A stretch of 64,000 nucleotides of DNA from Thiobacillus sp. (GTDB lineage Bacteria > Pseudomonadota > Gammaproteobacteria > Burkholderiales > Thiobacillaceae): assembly GCF_018780105.1 (NCBI RefSeq), contig NZ_JADMKC010000007.1, forward strand, positions 124,001 through 188,000, in the 5' to 3' direction. Positions 43,089-53,646 of this stretch are shown piece by piece; position 1 is the stretch's first letter, and every line of letters begins with the position of its first letter. Under the pieces are notes generated by a model. That model was not told where the DNA came from. It saw only the letters and a program-made list of their open reading frames with translations, and made no database searches. The position numbers were made by a program, and so were the translations under genes.

Positions 43089-44246
43089 ATGATGACCCCG
43101 TATTTCCTGCAGCGCCTGGTATTGCTGTTCACCCTGTTGATCGTCCCCACGGCATGGAGCGCGCAGATTACCCCGCCGCCGCCGCCCCTCGCCGCCAAAT
43201 CCTACATATTGATGGATGCTGCCAGCGGGGCCGTTCTGGTCAACCAGCTGGGCGACGAGCGCCTGCCGCCCGCCAGCCTGACCAAGCTGATGACGGCCTA
43301 CATCGCCACCCTGAAAATCCAGCGCGGCGAACTGAAGGAAAACGAACAGGTCACCATCAGCGAAAAAGCCTGGCGCATGGGCGGCTCGAAAATGTTCATC
43401 GACGTCGGCAAGCAGGTGTCGGTCAACGATCTGTTCCACGGCATCATCATCCAGTCGGGCAACGACGCCAGCGTGGCGCTGGCCGAACATATCGCCGGCA
43501 GCGAGGAAGCCTTTGCCGCGCTGATGAACGGCGAGGCCAAACGCCTGGGCATGAGCAACAGCCATTTTTCGAATGCCACTGGCTGGCCCGCACCTGACCA
43601 TTACTCGACGGCCCGCGACATGGCCATTCTGGCGCGCGCCATCATCAATGCCGACCCGGCGCACTACGCGATCTACGCGCAGAAGTATTTTCTGTGGAAC
43701 GGCATCCAGCAGCCCAACCGCAACCTGCTGCTGTGGCGCAACGACGGCGTCGACGGCCTGAAAACCGGGCATACCGAAGAGGCGGGTTACTGTCTGGTGG
43801 CGTCGGCCAAAAAGAACGATCAGCGCCTGATCGCCGCCGTGTTCGGCACCGACAGCGAAGCCGCACGCGCCACCGAAACCGCCAAGCTGCTGGGTTACGG
43901 CTTCCTGTTTTTCGAGACCAAAACCTTTTACAGGAAAGGCGCGGTGCTGACCGAGGCGGAGGTCTGGAAAGGCGCCGCGCGCACGGTCAAAGCCGGGGTG
44001 AATGCCGATGTTTCGATGAGCATGCCGCGTGGTGATGCGGCTCAATTCACGACGCAGACCGTGGTGAACCCGGAATTGATTGCGCCGCTGAAGCCGGGCG
44101 CGGTGATCGGCAAGGTTGAGATCCGCCGCGGCGACAAAGTGGTGAAGTCGGTTGATCTGATCGCGCTGGAAGCAGTGGAACAGGGCGGCTTCTTCCGCCG
44201 CGTGTGGGACAGCATCCGCCTGTTCTTCAGCGGCCTGTTCGGCTGA
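43089..44246 (+). CDS. dacC: D-alanyl-D-alanine carboxypeptidase (PBP5/6 type)
   Basis: 385 aa from ATG 43089; GTG 43074 and ATG 43092 are alternatives. A signal peptide (YFLQRLVLLFTLLIVPTAWS-A) precedes the penicillin-binding motifs SLTK (Ser near 63), SGN in IIIQSGNDASVALAEHI and KTG (Lys near 225, GLKTGHTEEAGYCLV). The C-terminal beta domain ends in an amphipathic helix (FFRRVWDSIRLFFSGLFG) that docks on the membrane, as in PBP5. It trims terminal D-Ala from peptidoglycan stem peptides. It is convergent with glnE, 13 bp apart. The exact paralogue letter is uncertain. Confidence 0.9.
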   Translation: MMTPYFLQRLVLLFTLLIVPTAWSAQITPPPPPLAAKSYILMDAASGAVLVNQLGDERLPPASLTKLMTAYIATLKIQRGELKENEQVTISEKAWRMGGSKMFIDVGKQVSVNDLFHGIIIQSGNDASVALAEHIAGSEEAFAALMNGEAKRLGMSNSHFSNATGWPAPDHYSTARDMAILARAIINADPAHYAIYAQKYFLWNGIQQPNRNLLLWRNDGVDGLKTGHTEEAGYCLVASAKKNDQRLIAAVFGTDSEAARATETAKLLGYGFLFFETKTFYRKGAVLTEAEVWKGAARTVKAGVNADVSMSMPRGDAAQFTTQTVVNPELIAPLKPGAVIGKVEIRRGDKVVKSVDLIALEAVEQGGFFRRVWDSIRLFFSGLFG

Positions 44247-44259
44247 TCGCGGGCCGCAG

Positions 44260-46947
44260 CTAGGCCGGGTAAAACACCGCCTGCCAGAGCGCGCGCACCG
44301 CGGCCGGATGGCCGTCCACGCTGGTCGCGTCGACGTGCGCATGCTCGGCACCGGCGAGCTTGATCTGGTGCTGCAGGCGGCGCAGTTCGCGGTAGGCATC
44401 CGCTGCGGGCAGGGCGACGCCTTCGGGCAGCAGGCCGAGCGTGGCGACGCGTTTGAGCAGGGCGATGTTGCCGACGTTGTCGCTGAGCTCGGGAAAGGCG
44501 TGGGCGTGTGTCAGCAGCAAGTACTGCACGCTGAACTCGACATCGACGATGCCGCCGGCATCGTGTTTCAGATCGAACAATCCACTGTCATTGGGATGGC
44601 CCGCGTGCATTTTCTCGCGCATGGCCAGCACTTCGTCGCGTAACCTGGCGGTATCGCGCGGTGCGCAGAGGATTTCGCGGCGCAAGGCCTCGAAATGGGC
44701 GCCGATGGCTGCATCGCCGCAGACAAAGCGCGCCCGCGTCAGCGCCTGGTGCTCCCAGGTCCAGGCGTGGTGCAACTGGTAGTCGCGGAAGGCAGCCGTC
44801 GAACTGACCAGCAGTCCCGACGCGCCATCCGGGCGCAGCCGCAAATCCGTTTCGTACAGCATGCCGGCCGAGGTGAGCGTGCCGAGCCAGGTGTTGATAC
44901 GCTGAGCCAGGCGCGCATAGATTTCCTGCGCACGTGCATCGTCATCGTCGTACAGAAAAACCAGGTCGAGATCGGAGGCGTAGCCGAGTTCCTTGCCGCC
45001 GAGTTTGCCGTAGCCGACGATGGCAAAACGCGGGCTGTCGCGATGGCGGATCGTCAGTCCACCCCAGCAGCGCGCGAGGGTTTCGGCGAGCAGCGTGGCG
45101 GCCAGATACGACAAATGGTCCGACAGCGCTTCCAGCGTCAGCCGGCCCGCCACGTCCTGCGCCAGCAGGCGCAAGGTCTGCACCTGCTTGAAGCGGCGCA
45201 GCGCGTCCATCTGCGCTTCGGTGTCGCCGGGGCGGGCATCGAGTTCGGCGTGCAGTTGTGCGCTCAGCTGGGTCCAGTCGGGCAGTTGCATCAGATGTTG
45301 CGGTGCGATCAGCTCGTCCAATAGTTGCGGCTGTCGCGTGATCATCTGCGCCGCCCACGGGCTGGCCGCCAGCAGGCGCACCAGCTGGCGCAGGGCGGCC
45401 GGGTATTCGCCGAGCAGCGCCAGATAGGTGCTGCGCCGCGCGATGGCCTGCAGCAACGTGGCAAAGCGCTCCAGCGTGGCCAGCGGATCGGGCTGGCTAC
45501 CGATGATTTCGAGCGCGGGCGGCAGCAGCGTGTTGAGCCGCTGCTGGGTCGATTCGCTGAGGCGCGCCACGTGCTGGCGCAGCGTATCGAGTAGCGCCAG
45601 CACCCGGTCCGGATCGGCGTAGCCGGCGTTTTCCAGCAGGGCATGCGTGGTGGCGGCGTCCGCCGTGCCGCAGCACACCGCAGTGAGCGGGTGGCTGTTC
45701 TGGTCGGTTTGCGGGGCGGCGAACACTTGCTCGAAATGGCGGGTCACCTTGTGGCGATGCTGGTCCAGCATGGCGATCAGCGCGGCGTAGTCGGGCAGGT
45801 TCATCGACTCGGCGAGCATCGCCTGCGACGCGGCATCGTCCGGCAACAACTGGGTTTGCGCGTCGTCGAGATATTGCAGGCGGTGTTCCACCCGGCGCAG
45901 GACGTCGTAGGCGGCGGCCAGTTCCTGCTGCGCGTCCGTCGTCATCAGCCCGCTACGCGCCAGTTCGGCCAGCACCGTCAGCGTCGGGCGCTGGCGCAGC
46001 GCGGCAATCTGGCCGCCGCGTATCAGCTGAAATACCTGCGCCGTGAATTCGATTTCGCGGATGCCGCCTGGCCCCAGCTTGACGTTGTGCGCCATCTCGC
46101 GGCGCGCAACCTCACGGCGGATCTGCACGTGCAGGTCGCGGATCGCGGCAAAGGCGTCGAAGTCGAGGTATTTGCGGAACACGAAGGGCCGCACGATCTC
46201 CATCAGCGCATCGTGATGCGTGCCGGTGAGCGGGCGCGCCTTGATCCAGGCGTAGCGTTCCCATGGCCGTCCCTGCGCCACCAGATAGTCCTCCAGCATC
46301 GCAAAGCCCATTGCGAATGGTCCCGAGTCGCCCCACGGACGCAGCCTCAGATCGACGCGGAACACATAGCCGTCGGCGGTGTTCTCCGACAGCGCGGCGG
46401 TGAGCTTGCGTCCCAGGCGTATGAAAAACTCATGGTTGGTGAGGGGTCTCGGCGTGGATGAAGTACCGCCGTCGGTATTGCCTTCCTCGGGGTAGAGATA
46501 AATCAGATCGATGTCGGACGACACGTTGAGTTCGCCGCCGCCCAGCTTGCCCATGCCGACCACCACCAGCTGCTGCGGCTGGCCGGATGCGTCGCGCGGT
46601 TCGCCGTGGCGCTCGGCGAGCACGGCGTGGTGAAACGCGAGGGCTGTCGTGGTGCAGACTTCGGCCAACGCGCTGTAGGCCGCGGTCACCTCGGCAAGAT
46701 CAGCCGTACCTGCCAGATCGCGTGCCGTGATGGCCAGCCAGATGCGCTGCCGCAACTGGCGCAGCCGCTGGTGCAAGCCCGCTTCGTCCGCCGGCGGCGG
46801 CTCGGCCAGAAATGTTTGCATCGCCTCGCGACTGACCCCCTGTTCAATCCATGCGGCCACCGCGTCGGCCAACTGCGGCTGCGCTTCCAGCAGGCGGCGG
46901 CCAAAACGCGAACAGCGGGCAACACGGTCAAGGGCGGAATGGCTCAT
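44260..46947 (-). CDS. glnE: Bifunctional glutamine synthetase adenylyltransferase/deadenylase
   Basis: 895 aa from ATG 46947 (MSHSALDRVARCSRFG). Two nucleotidyltransferase domains show paired motifs: VVGMGKLGGGELNVSSDIDL and later IVGYGKLGGKELGYASDLDL, each with the metal-binding DxD. The N-terminal half removes AMP from glutamine synthetase; the C-terminal half adds it, under PII control. The internal EARPGDTEAQMDAL-type linker and C-terminal helical GlnD-like domain are as expected. It diverges from acs across 65 bp. Confidence 0.96.
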   Translation of the reverse strand: MSHSALDRVARCSRFGRRLLEAQPQLADAVAAWIEQGVSREAMQTFLAEPPPADEAGLHQRLRQLRQRIWLAITARDLAGTADLAEVTAAYSALAEVCTTTALAFHHAVLAERHGEPRDASGQPQQLVVVGMGKLGGGELNVSSDIDLIYLYPEEGNTDGGTSSTPRPLTNHEFFIRLGRKLTAALSENTADGYVFRVDLRLRPWGDSGPFAMGFAMLEDYLVAQGRPWERYAWIKARPLTGTHHDALMEIVRPFVFRKYLDFDAFAAIRDLHVQIRREVARREMAHNVKLGPGGIREIEFTAQVFQLIRGGQIAALRQRPTLTVLAELARSGLMTTDAQQELAAAYDVLRRVEHRLQYLDDAQTQLLPDDAASQAMLAESMNLPDYAALIAMLDQHRHKVTRHFEQVFAAPQTDQNSHPLTAVCCGTADAATTHALLENAGYADPDRVLALLDTLRQHVARLSESTQQRLNTLLPPALEIIGSQPDPLATLERFATLLQAIARRSTYLALLGEYPAALRQLVRLLAASPWAAQMITRQPQLLDELIAPQHLMQLPDWTQLSAQLHAELDARPGDTEAQMDALRRFKQVQTLRLLAQDVAGRLTLEALSDHLSYLAATLLAETLARCWGGLTIRHRDSPRFAIVGYGKLGGKELGYASDLDLVFLYDDDDARAQEIYARLAQRINTWLGTLTSAGMLYETDLRLRPDGASGLLVSSTAAFRDYQLHHAWTWEHQALTRARFVCGDAAIGAHFEALRREILCAPRDTARLRDEVLAMREKMHAGHPNDSGLFDLKHDAGGIVDVEFSVQYLLLTHAHAFPELSDNVGNIALLKRVATLGLLPEGVALPAADAYRELRRLQHQIKLAGAEHAHVDATSVDGHPAAVRALWQAVFYPA

Positions 46948-47012
46948 GGCGAGTATCGAAGGGCTTGAATTAGAATGATCGATTAGCACAACTTTATCAG
47001 CGGAGAGGCGAT

Positions 47013-48980
47013 ATGGCAGACATCGAGTCGATTTTGACCGAAACCCGAGTGTTCCCGCCGGCGGACGATTTCGTCGGGCAGGCCAACGTATCCAGCATGG
47101 CGGCGTACCGCGCGTTGAGCCAAAAGGCGGAAGCCGATTACGCGGGTTTCTGGGCAGGGCTGGCGCGCCAGCATATCGACTGGCATGCGCCTTTCACCCG
47201 CTCGCTCGACGAGACGCATGCCCCGTTCTACAAGTGGTTCGAGGACGGCGAACTCAACGTGTCGTACAACTGCCTCGACCGTCATCTGGCGACGCGCGGC
47301 GACCAGACAGCGCTGATCTTCGAAGCCGACGACGGCAATGTCACCCGGCTCAGCTACAGGCAGTTGCACGCACGTGTGTGCCAGCTCGCCAACGGCCTGC
47401 AATCGCTGGGCGTGGAAAAAGGCGATCGCGTCATCGTCTACATGCCGATGAGCCTTGAAGCAGTCGTCGCGATGCAGGCGTGCGCGCGCATCGGCGCGAT
47501 CCACTCGGTGGTGTTCGGCGGCTTTTCCGCCAAGAGCCTGTTCGAGCGCATCGAAGACGCCCGCGCCAAAGTGGTGATCACCGCCGACGAAGGCATGCGC
47601 GGCGGCAAGGCCGTGGCGCTCAAGCGCGCCGTCGACGAAGCGCTGACGATGGGCGACACCACCTGCGTCGAGCGCGTGATCGTGTATCGCCGCACCGGCG
47701 GCGCGGTCAACTGGGGCAAGCGCGACCTGTGGTGGCACGAACTCACGCAAACCCAGGCCGACACCAGCGAACCGGTGTGGGTATCGGCCGAACACCCGCT
47801 GTTCATCCTCTACACCTCGGGTTCCACCGGCAAGCCCAAGGGCGTGCAGCACTCCACCGGCGGCTACCTGCTGGGCGCGATGCTGTCGATGCAATGGGTG
47901 TTCGACGCCAAGCCCGATACCGACGTCTACTGGTGCACCGCCGACGTCGGCTGGATCACCGGCCACACCTACGTCGCCTACGGCCCGCTGGCGCTGGGCA
48001 TGACCGAAGTCATATTCGAAGGCATCCCGACCTACCCGCACGCCGGCCGTTTCTGGGAAGTCATCGCCAAACACAAGGTCACCACGTTTTACACCGCGCC
48101 GACCGCGATCCGCAGCCTCATCAAGCTGGGCGCCGAACTGCCCGCGCAACACGACCTCAGCTCGCTGCGCCTGCTCGGCACCGTGGGCGAGCCGATCAAT
48201 CCCGAAGCCTGGATCTGGTACAACGAAGTCATTGGTGGCGGCCGCTGCCCCATCGTCGACACCTGGTGGCAGACCGAAACCGGTTCCAACATGATTTCGC
48301 CGCTGCCCGGCGCCGTCGCGACCAAACCCGGCTCATGCACCCTGCCGCTGCCCGGCATCATGGCCGCGGTGGTCGACGAAACCGGTCATCCCGTCGAGTC
48401 CGGTCATGGCGGCCTGCTGGTGATCAAACGGCCGTTCCCCAGCCAGTTGCGCACCCTGTGGAACGACCCCGACCGCTTCAGGCACACCTACTTTCCTGAC
48501 GAGCTCGGCGGCACCACCTACCTCGCCGGCGATTCGGCCCACTGCGACAAGGATGGCTACTTCTGGATCATGGGGCGCATCGACGACGTGCTGAACGTGT
48601 CCGGCCACCGTTTGGGCACCATGGAAATCGAGTCCGCGCTGGTGTCCAACCCGCGCGTCGCCGAAGCCGCCGTGGTGGGGCGTCCGCACGACATCAAGGG
48701 CGAGGCCGTCGTGGCCTACGTTGTGCTGAAGGGCGCGCGCGCCGTCGGCGAGGAAGCGAAAAAGATCGCGGCCGAACTGCGCGACTGGGTCGGCAAGGAA
48801 ATCGGCCCAATCGCCAAGCCCGACGAAATCCGCTTCGGCGACAACCTGCCGAAAACCCGCTCCGGCAAAATCATGCGCCGCCTGTTGCGCGCGATCGCCA
48901 AGGGCGAGGACATCACGCAGGATATTTCCACCCTGGAAAACCCGGCCATCCTCGATCAGTTGAAGGAAGCCGTGAAGTAA
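47013..48980 (+). CDS. acs: Acetyl-CoA synthetase
   Basis: 655 aa; GGAGAGG precedes ATG 47013. ANL-superfamily motifs are [20 protein letters not shown] (P-loop), [20 protein letters not shown] and [19 protein letters not shown]. The C-terminal [19 protein letters not shown] contains the acetylatable Lys that Pat/CobB-type enzymes usually control. It activates acetate to acetyl-CoA through acetyl-AMP. It is followed by a strong terminator. Confidence 0.98.
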   Translation: MADIESILTETRVFPPADDFVGQANVSSMAAYRALSQKAEADYAGFWAGLARQHIDWHAPFTRSLDETHAPFYKWFEDGELNVSYNCLDRHLATRGDQTALIFEADDGNVTRLSYRQLHARVCQLANGLQSLGVEKGDRVIVYMPMSLEAVVAMQACARIGAIHSVVFGGFSAKSLFERIEDARAKVVITADEGMRGGKAVALKRAVDEALTMGDTTCVERVIVYRRTGGAVNWGKRDLWWHELTQTQADTSEPVWVSAEHPLFILYTSGSTGKPKGVQHSTGGYLLGAMLSMQWVFDAKPDTDVYWCTADVGWITGHTYVAYGPLALGMTEVIFEGIPTYPHAGRFWEVIAKHKVTTFYTAPTAIRSLIKLGAELPAQHDLSSLRLLGTVGEPINPEAWIWYNEVIGGGRCPIVDTWWQTETGSNMISPLPGAVATKPGSCTLPLPGIMAAVVDETGHPVESGHGGLLVIKRPFPSQLRTLWNDPDRFRHTYFPDELGGTTYLAGDSAHCDKDGYFWIMGRIDDVLNVSGHRLGTMEIESALVSNPRVAEAAVVGRPHDIKGEAVVAYVVLKGARAVGEEAKKIAAELRDWVGKEIGPIAKPDEIRFGDNLPKTRSGKIMRRLLRAIAKGEDITQDISTLENPAILDQLKEAVK

Positions 48981-49006
48981 GCGCGTTGTCTGGCGCGCAG
49001 ATATGG

Positions 49007-49040
49007 AAAGGCCGCTTCCCACACGGGAAGCGGCCTTTTT
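49007..49040 (+). terminator. Intrinsic terminator of acs
   Basis: A perfect 14-bp stem (AAAGGCCGCTTCCC / GGGAAGCGGCCTTT) with loop ACAC, then further T residues, 26 bp after the acs stop. It also marks the boundary between core sequence and the accessory region. Confidence 0.9.
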
Positions 49041-49089
49041 ATCGCCCTGTGGGCGTGAACGGCTCACCACCATTGCAACATCCGTGCGA

Positions 49090-49118
49090 TTGACGCATCC
49101 AGCAAGGCTCGATTAGAG
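49090..49118 (+). promoter_or_regulatory. Candidate promoter for the rhs gene
   Basis: TTGACG at 49090-49095 and TTAGAG at 49113-49118, spacing 17 bp, in the 166-bp gap between the acs terminator and the rhs start. The -10 is poor. Confidence 0.35.
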
Positions 49119-49206
49119 TCCGGCCACTATCACGGCACGCGCAACGTACGCGCGCCGACCTTGCGGAAGAACAAACAATTAAATGCAAGACGCGAAGGGG
49201 AGGGGT

Positions 49207-52200
49207 ATGACGAAAGGAATGCGTTCGTGCGCGCAAGGCGCATGTGAGTTTGATCAAGTCCGGGATTGTTTACCAAAAGGCGCCGGCCCAAAATTGGCAG
49301 TTAGGTTTTGGCGTGCGCGGGCGAAAGACCTAGTCCCGTTAGCTTTGTTGCTGTTATCTGGGTTTTCAATCGACTATGGTTATGCAGCAACACCCACACC
49401 CCCTGCAGCCTGGGTCTGCAAGTGGAACTGGCCATCAGCGTCTCGAGGTATTTCAAGTAGTGCCCCTGACCCCCATAGTTGCGCCGAGCTTATTTTCGAG
49501 CAGGCAAATATCATCTCAGCGACTTCAGGGAGCATGATCCCTAACCGGTTTAGCGTAGGTGCATGTTCTCCTGCTCAGTATCTAGGCACCTATTGGTATT
49601 CAAAATGTGATGGTTATGACAGTTATGGCGGCACGCCCAAGCTTAGTGCCAATTCCACAATATCGCCCACGGGTACAGCTATTGCACCACTTAAGAACGC
49701 TGGGGCAATATGCCCCAGCGTTGGCAATCCAATCAGTCCATCCGTAGGGAACAAATATCAACTCGAGACTGATTTCAACAATGAGTCGGTTTTTCGTTTG
49801 AGTTTGCAACGTCATTACAACAGTGAAAAAAAAGTTGTGCCAAGTCGATTTGGTAAAAGCTGGCGTGGGACATATGACCGCTCCGTTATCCTCGCCAAAA
49901 CCCTAGGAATTAATACTGCTATGGCCTATCGGCCCGATGGCAAGACGTTTTTCTTTGCGAATCTAGCCGACGGAGTATGGGGTCCCGAGTCCGACATCCC
50001 AGACCGCCTCACCGAACTTAAAGACGCCAACAACGTTCGCACTGGCTGGCGCTACACCGTAGCCGGGGACAATTCAGTCGAAACTTTCTCTGCCAACGGC
50101 AAGCTGTTGTCCATAGCCGACCGCACCGGCCGCACCCAGACCCTTGCTTACGACATACCTGCCGCAAGCGGCGGCGACGGCAACCCTGACACCCTCGACA
50201 CTGTCACTGACGACGCTGGCCGTCAGCTTGTCTTTGCCTACGACACCAACAAACGCATCGCCACCGTCACCGATCCCGCCGGCGGCGTCATCACCTACGG
50301 CTACGACGCCCAGAGCAACCTCGTCTCCGTCCAGTTCCCCGACGGCCGCAGCAAGACCTACCACTACAACGAATCCGCCAACACCAGCGGCGCCAACTTA
50401 CCCAACGCCCTCACCGGCATCACCGACGAAAACGGCGACCGCTACGCCACCTATCAATACCAGGCCGACGGCAAAGCCATCTCCACCGGACATGCCAACG
50501 GCGCCGACCTGCACACGCTGACGTACGGCACCGACAGCACCACCGTCACCGACCCGCTCGGCACTCAGCGCACCCACACCTTCACCACCATCCTCGGCGT
50601 CGTCAAAAGCACCGGCCAGTCGCAGCCCGGCGGCTCCGGTTGCGGCCCGGCCTCCAGCGCCACCACCTACGACGAAAACGGCAACGTCGCCAGCCGCGCC
50701 GACTTCAACGGCCACCAGATCTGCTACGCCTGGGACCTCACCCGCAACCTCGAAATCGCGCGCGTCGAAGGTCTGGCATCCGGCACCGCATGCCCCACCA
50801 ACCTCGCCACCTACACCCCCGCCGCCAACAGCGCCGAGCGCAAGATACTCACCGAGTGGAGCACCAGCTTTCGCCTGCCCACCAAAATCACCGAAGCCGG
50901 CCGCGAAACCAGTACCGCTTACGACACGCACGGCAACGTCACCAGCACCAGCATCAAGGACACCGCGCTCAACAAAACCCGCAGCTGGAGCACCGCCTAC
51001 ACCTACCACGCCAGCGTCCCCGGCGTGCTGGTGCAAAAGGTCGACAACGGCCCGCGCATCGACGTGACGGACACCACCACCACCGACTATTACGCCCCCG
51101 ACGAAGCCTGCCTCGGCGGCCATTACGGCTGTCGTGGCCAGGTCAAACAAGTGACTAACGCCCTCGGCCACGTCACCCGTTACGACGAATACGACGCCCA
51201 CGGTCATGTCCTTAAAATGACCGATCCCAACGGCCTCGTCACCACGCTCGCCTACACCCCGCGCGGCTGGCTCGAAACCCGCGACGTCGGCGGCGAACTC
51301 ACCCGCTTCGACTACGACGGCGTCGGCCAGCTCATCAAGCTCACCCGTCCCGACGCCAGCTTCACCGGTTTCGAATACGACCCCGCCCACCGCCTCACCG
51401 CCATCGTCCAGCAAGACGGCAGCCGCCTCACCTACACCCTCGACCCCGCCGGCAACCGCACCAAGGAAGAGATCACCGCCGTAGATGGCGGTTACGTCTA
51501 CTACACCCACCGCCGCGAATTCGACGCCCTCGGCCGGTTGTGGAAAGACATCGGCGCGCTCAACCAGACCGTCACCTACGAATACGACGCCCAGGGCAAC
51601 ATGAAGCAGATCGACGGCGCCCGCACCGACGTGACGGATATCGTCTCCCGCAGCTACGACACCCTCGACCGCCTCACCCAAACCCTCAACGCCGACAGCG
51701 GCATCGAGCAATACAAGCCCAACGCCCTCGACCAGACCACGAAAGTCATCGACCCCGCCAACCAGGCCACCACCCACACCGTCAACGCCCTCGGCGACGT
51801 CACCCAGACCGTCAGCGCCGACACCGGCACCACCGTCCGCACCTACGACGAAGCCGGCAACCTCAAGACCGAGAAAGACGCGCGCGGCGTCACCGTCACT
51901 TACACCTGGGACGCCCTCAACCGTGTGACCAGCAAAACCAGCTCACAGGTGGGCAGCCCGACCTATACCTATGGCTACGACAGTTGCGGCAAAGGCCGTC
52001 TGTGTGCCATCCTGAGCAACGCCACCGCCCACCTGTCCTTCAGCTACGACGTGCAGGGGCGGCGCACCTACCAGCTGGGCACCATCCCCGGCGTGAGCGC
52101 GTATTCCAGCCAGCATCTGTACGATTCGTATGGGCGACCCAACCGAATCGTCTATCCCGGCGGCCGTAGCGTCACCTACAGTTATGACATCCAAGGCCGC

Positions 52201-53646
52201 ATCAGCCAGGTGTCCACCAACGGCGGCTTCGATATCGTGCTTGCCAGCAACTTTGTCTATGCTTACCCCTTTGCCGGCCCGCAGAGCTTCAACTACGGAA
52301 ACGGCCTGACGTTCTATCAAAGCCGCGATCAGGACTATCGTCTCTCGAATAGTACCGACGGCCCCCGTACCAAGCTTGCCACCTACGACGAAGCCGGCAA
52401 CCTGAAGAACCTCAACGATGTGAGCAATGGCGCACTCGCCTACAGCTACGACGCCACGGGTCGTCTCGTCTCTGCCCTCAATACCGCCACCGGCAGCTTC
52501 GGCAGCCTTGCCTGGACCTACGACCAGAACGGCAACCGCCAGAGCGAGACCCGCAACGCCGGCACCATGCCCTACGTCTACAGCCCCACCGGCAGCAACT
52601 GGCTGTACCAGCGCGGCAGCGACAGCCGCAGCAAGACAGCAAACGGCAACACCGCATCGATCAGCGGCGTCGCCAGCTTCACCTACGACGGCTTCAACCG
52701 GCTGGCCACCAGCGTCACCGCCAGCGAGACCACCACCTACACCTACAACGCCCTCGGCCAGCGCATCAAGAAGCGCAACCAGAACGGCCTGCAAACCGTC
52801 TTCCACTACGGCCAGAACGGCGAGCTGCTGTACGAACGGGATGCCAACGGCAACACAAAGGAATACGTCTGGCTGGAAGGCCGCCCCTTGGCACGGATCG
52901 ATTACGGTACGGTGATCTACTACTACCACGTCGATCACCTCGGCACGCCGCAAGTGATGACCAATACCAAGGGCTTGGTTGAGTGGCAGGCGGGCTACGA
53001 GCCGTTCGGCAAGGCGACCGTGAAGGTCTCGACGGTCGAGAACAACCTGCGGTTGCCCGGCCAGTACTTTGATCGGGAGACGGGGCTGCATTACAACTAC
53101 TTCAGGGATTACGATCCGACCACAGGCAGGTACGTGGAGGCGGATCCGATTGGGCTTGATGGCGGACCGAATGTGTACACCTATGTTGAAGGGAATCCAC
53201 TTTCGTTGGTTGATCCCGAGGGATTGGCTTCCTGCACTTACTCTATTTCTTCACATACGCTTGTATGCACGCCTAACTCAGGAGGTGGGGCGATAACACT
53301 TGGCCCAGTAGGAGTCTTTTCTGGTGTCCCGGGGCAGTGTAGGAATAACCCAGATTGCTCCAGCAATGAGAATGAAGGTCCTATCTCACCTGGGAATTAC
53401 AGATTGAATCAGGATGACCGCCCAGGCAATGAAGGATTCTGGCGGTTGGAGCCTAATCCAGAGATTCCTGGATGGAAATGCAGACTGGGCTTGGAACGGT
53501 GTGGCTTTATGCTTCACCCTGGTCAAATATCACTAGGATGTATCACCGCAGATCCAGAAAATATAAAGACGATGCGTCAGTACAATAGGATCGATAGCCT
53601 ATTGCAACGTGAGAATGGTTCAAACACGCTTAAGGTGATGAGATGA
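49207..53646 (+). CDS. Rhs/YD-repeat polymorphic toxin with C-terminal Tlde1-like L,D-transpeptidase tip
   Basis: 1479 aa from ATG 49207 (GGGGAGGGG upstream; ATG 49183 also in frame). A long basic N-terminus leads to a hydrophobic segment (LVPLALLLLSGFSIDYGYAA) that looks like a signal or anchor. A Cys-containing region follows, then DUF6531-like sequence (GNKYQLETDFNNESVFRLSL) and a long array of YD repeats (YDEAGNLKTEKDARGVTVTY). The Rhs core ends at ADPIGLDGGPNVYTYVEGNP and DPEGL (residue 1336). The 143-residue tip holds EGPISPGNYRLNQ and FMLHPGQISLGCI (His near 1437, Cys near 1445), the Tlde1/DUF2778 active-site pattern against peptidoglycan. The tip and N-terminus are AT-richer than the core. 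No PAAR motif is seen. Confidence 0.88.
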   Translation: MTKGMRSCAQGACEFDQVRDCLPKGAGPKLAVRFWRARAKDLVPLALLLLSGFSIDYGYAATPTPPAAWVCKWNWPSASRGISSSAPDPHSCAELIFEQANIISATSGSMIPNRFSVGACSPAQYLGTYWYSKCDGYDSYGGTPKLSANSTISPTGTAIAPLKNAGAICPSVGNPISPSVGNKYQLETDFNNESVFRLSLQRHYNSEKKVVPSRFGKSWRGTYDRSVILAKTLGINTAMAYRPDGKTFFFANLADGVWGPESDIPDRLTELKDANNVRTGWRYTVAGDNSVETFSANGKLLSIADRTGRTQTLAYDIPAASGGDGNPDTLDTVTDDAGRQLVFAYDTNKRIATVTDPAGGVITYGYDAQSNLVSVQFPDGRSKTYHYNESANTSGANLPNALTGITDENGDRYATYQYQADGKAISTGHANGADLHTLTYGTDSTTVTDPLGTQRTHTFTTILGVVKSTGQSQPGGSGCGPASSATTYDENGNVASRADFNGHQICYAWDLTRNLEIARVEGLASGTACPTNLATYTPAANSAERKILTEWSTSFRLPTKITEAGRETSTAYDTHGNVTSTSIKDTALNKTRSWSTAYTYHASVPGVLVQKVDNGPRIDVTDTTTTDYYAPDEACLGGHYGCRGQVKQVTNALGHVTRYDEYDAHGHVLKMTDPNGLVTTLAYTPRGWLETRDVGGELTRFDYDGVGQLIKLTRPDASFTGFEYDPAHRLTAIVQQDGSRLTYTLDPAGNRTKEEITAVDGGYVYYTHRREFDALGRLWKDIGALNQTVTYEYDAQGNMKQIDGARTDVTDIVSRSYDTLDRLTQTLNADSGIEQYKPNALDQTTKVIDPANQATTHTVNALGDVTQTVSADTGTTVRTYDEAGNLKTEKDARGVTVTYTWDALNRVTSKTSSQVGSPTYTYGYDSCGKGRLCAILSNATAHLSFSYDVQGRRTYQLGTIPGVSAYSSQHLYDSYGRPNRIVYPGGRSVTYSYDIQGRISQVSTNGGFDIVLASNFVYAYPFAGPQSFNYGNGLTFYQSRDQDYRLSNSTDGPRTKLATYDEAGNLKNLNDVSNGALAYSYDATGRLVSALNTATGSFGSLAWTYDQNGNRQSETRNAGTMPYVYSPTGSNWLYQRGSDSRSKTANGNTASISGVASFTYDGFNRLATSVTASETTTYTYNALGQRIKKRNQNGLQTVFHYGQNGELLYERDANGNTKEYVWLEGRPLARIDYGTVIYYYHVDHLGTPQVMTNTKGLVEWQAGYEPFGKATVKVSTVENNLRLPGQYFDRETGLHYNYFRDYDPTTGRYVEADPIGLDGGPNVYTYVEGNPLSLVDPEGLASCTYSISSHTLVCTPNSGGGAITLGPVGVFSGVPGQCRNNPDCSSNENEGPISPGNYRLNQDDRPGNEGFWRLEPNPEIPGWKCRLGLERCGFMLHPGQISLGCITADPENIKTMRQYNRIDSLLQRENGSNTLKVMR

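Noticed and set aside
50398-51777. A minus-strand 459-codon frame inside rhs
   Set aside because: Val/Gly-rich repetitive shadow of the YD repeats; no start signal or domain.
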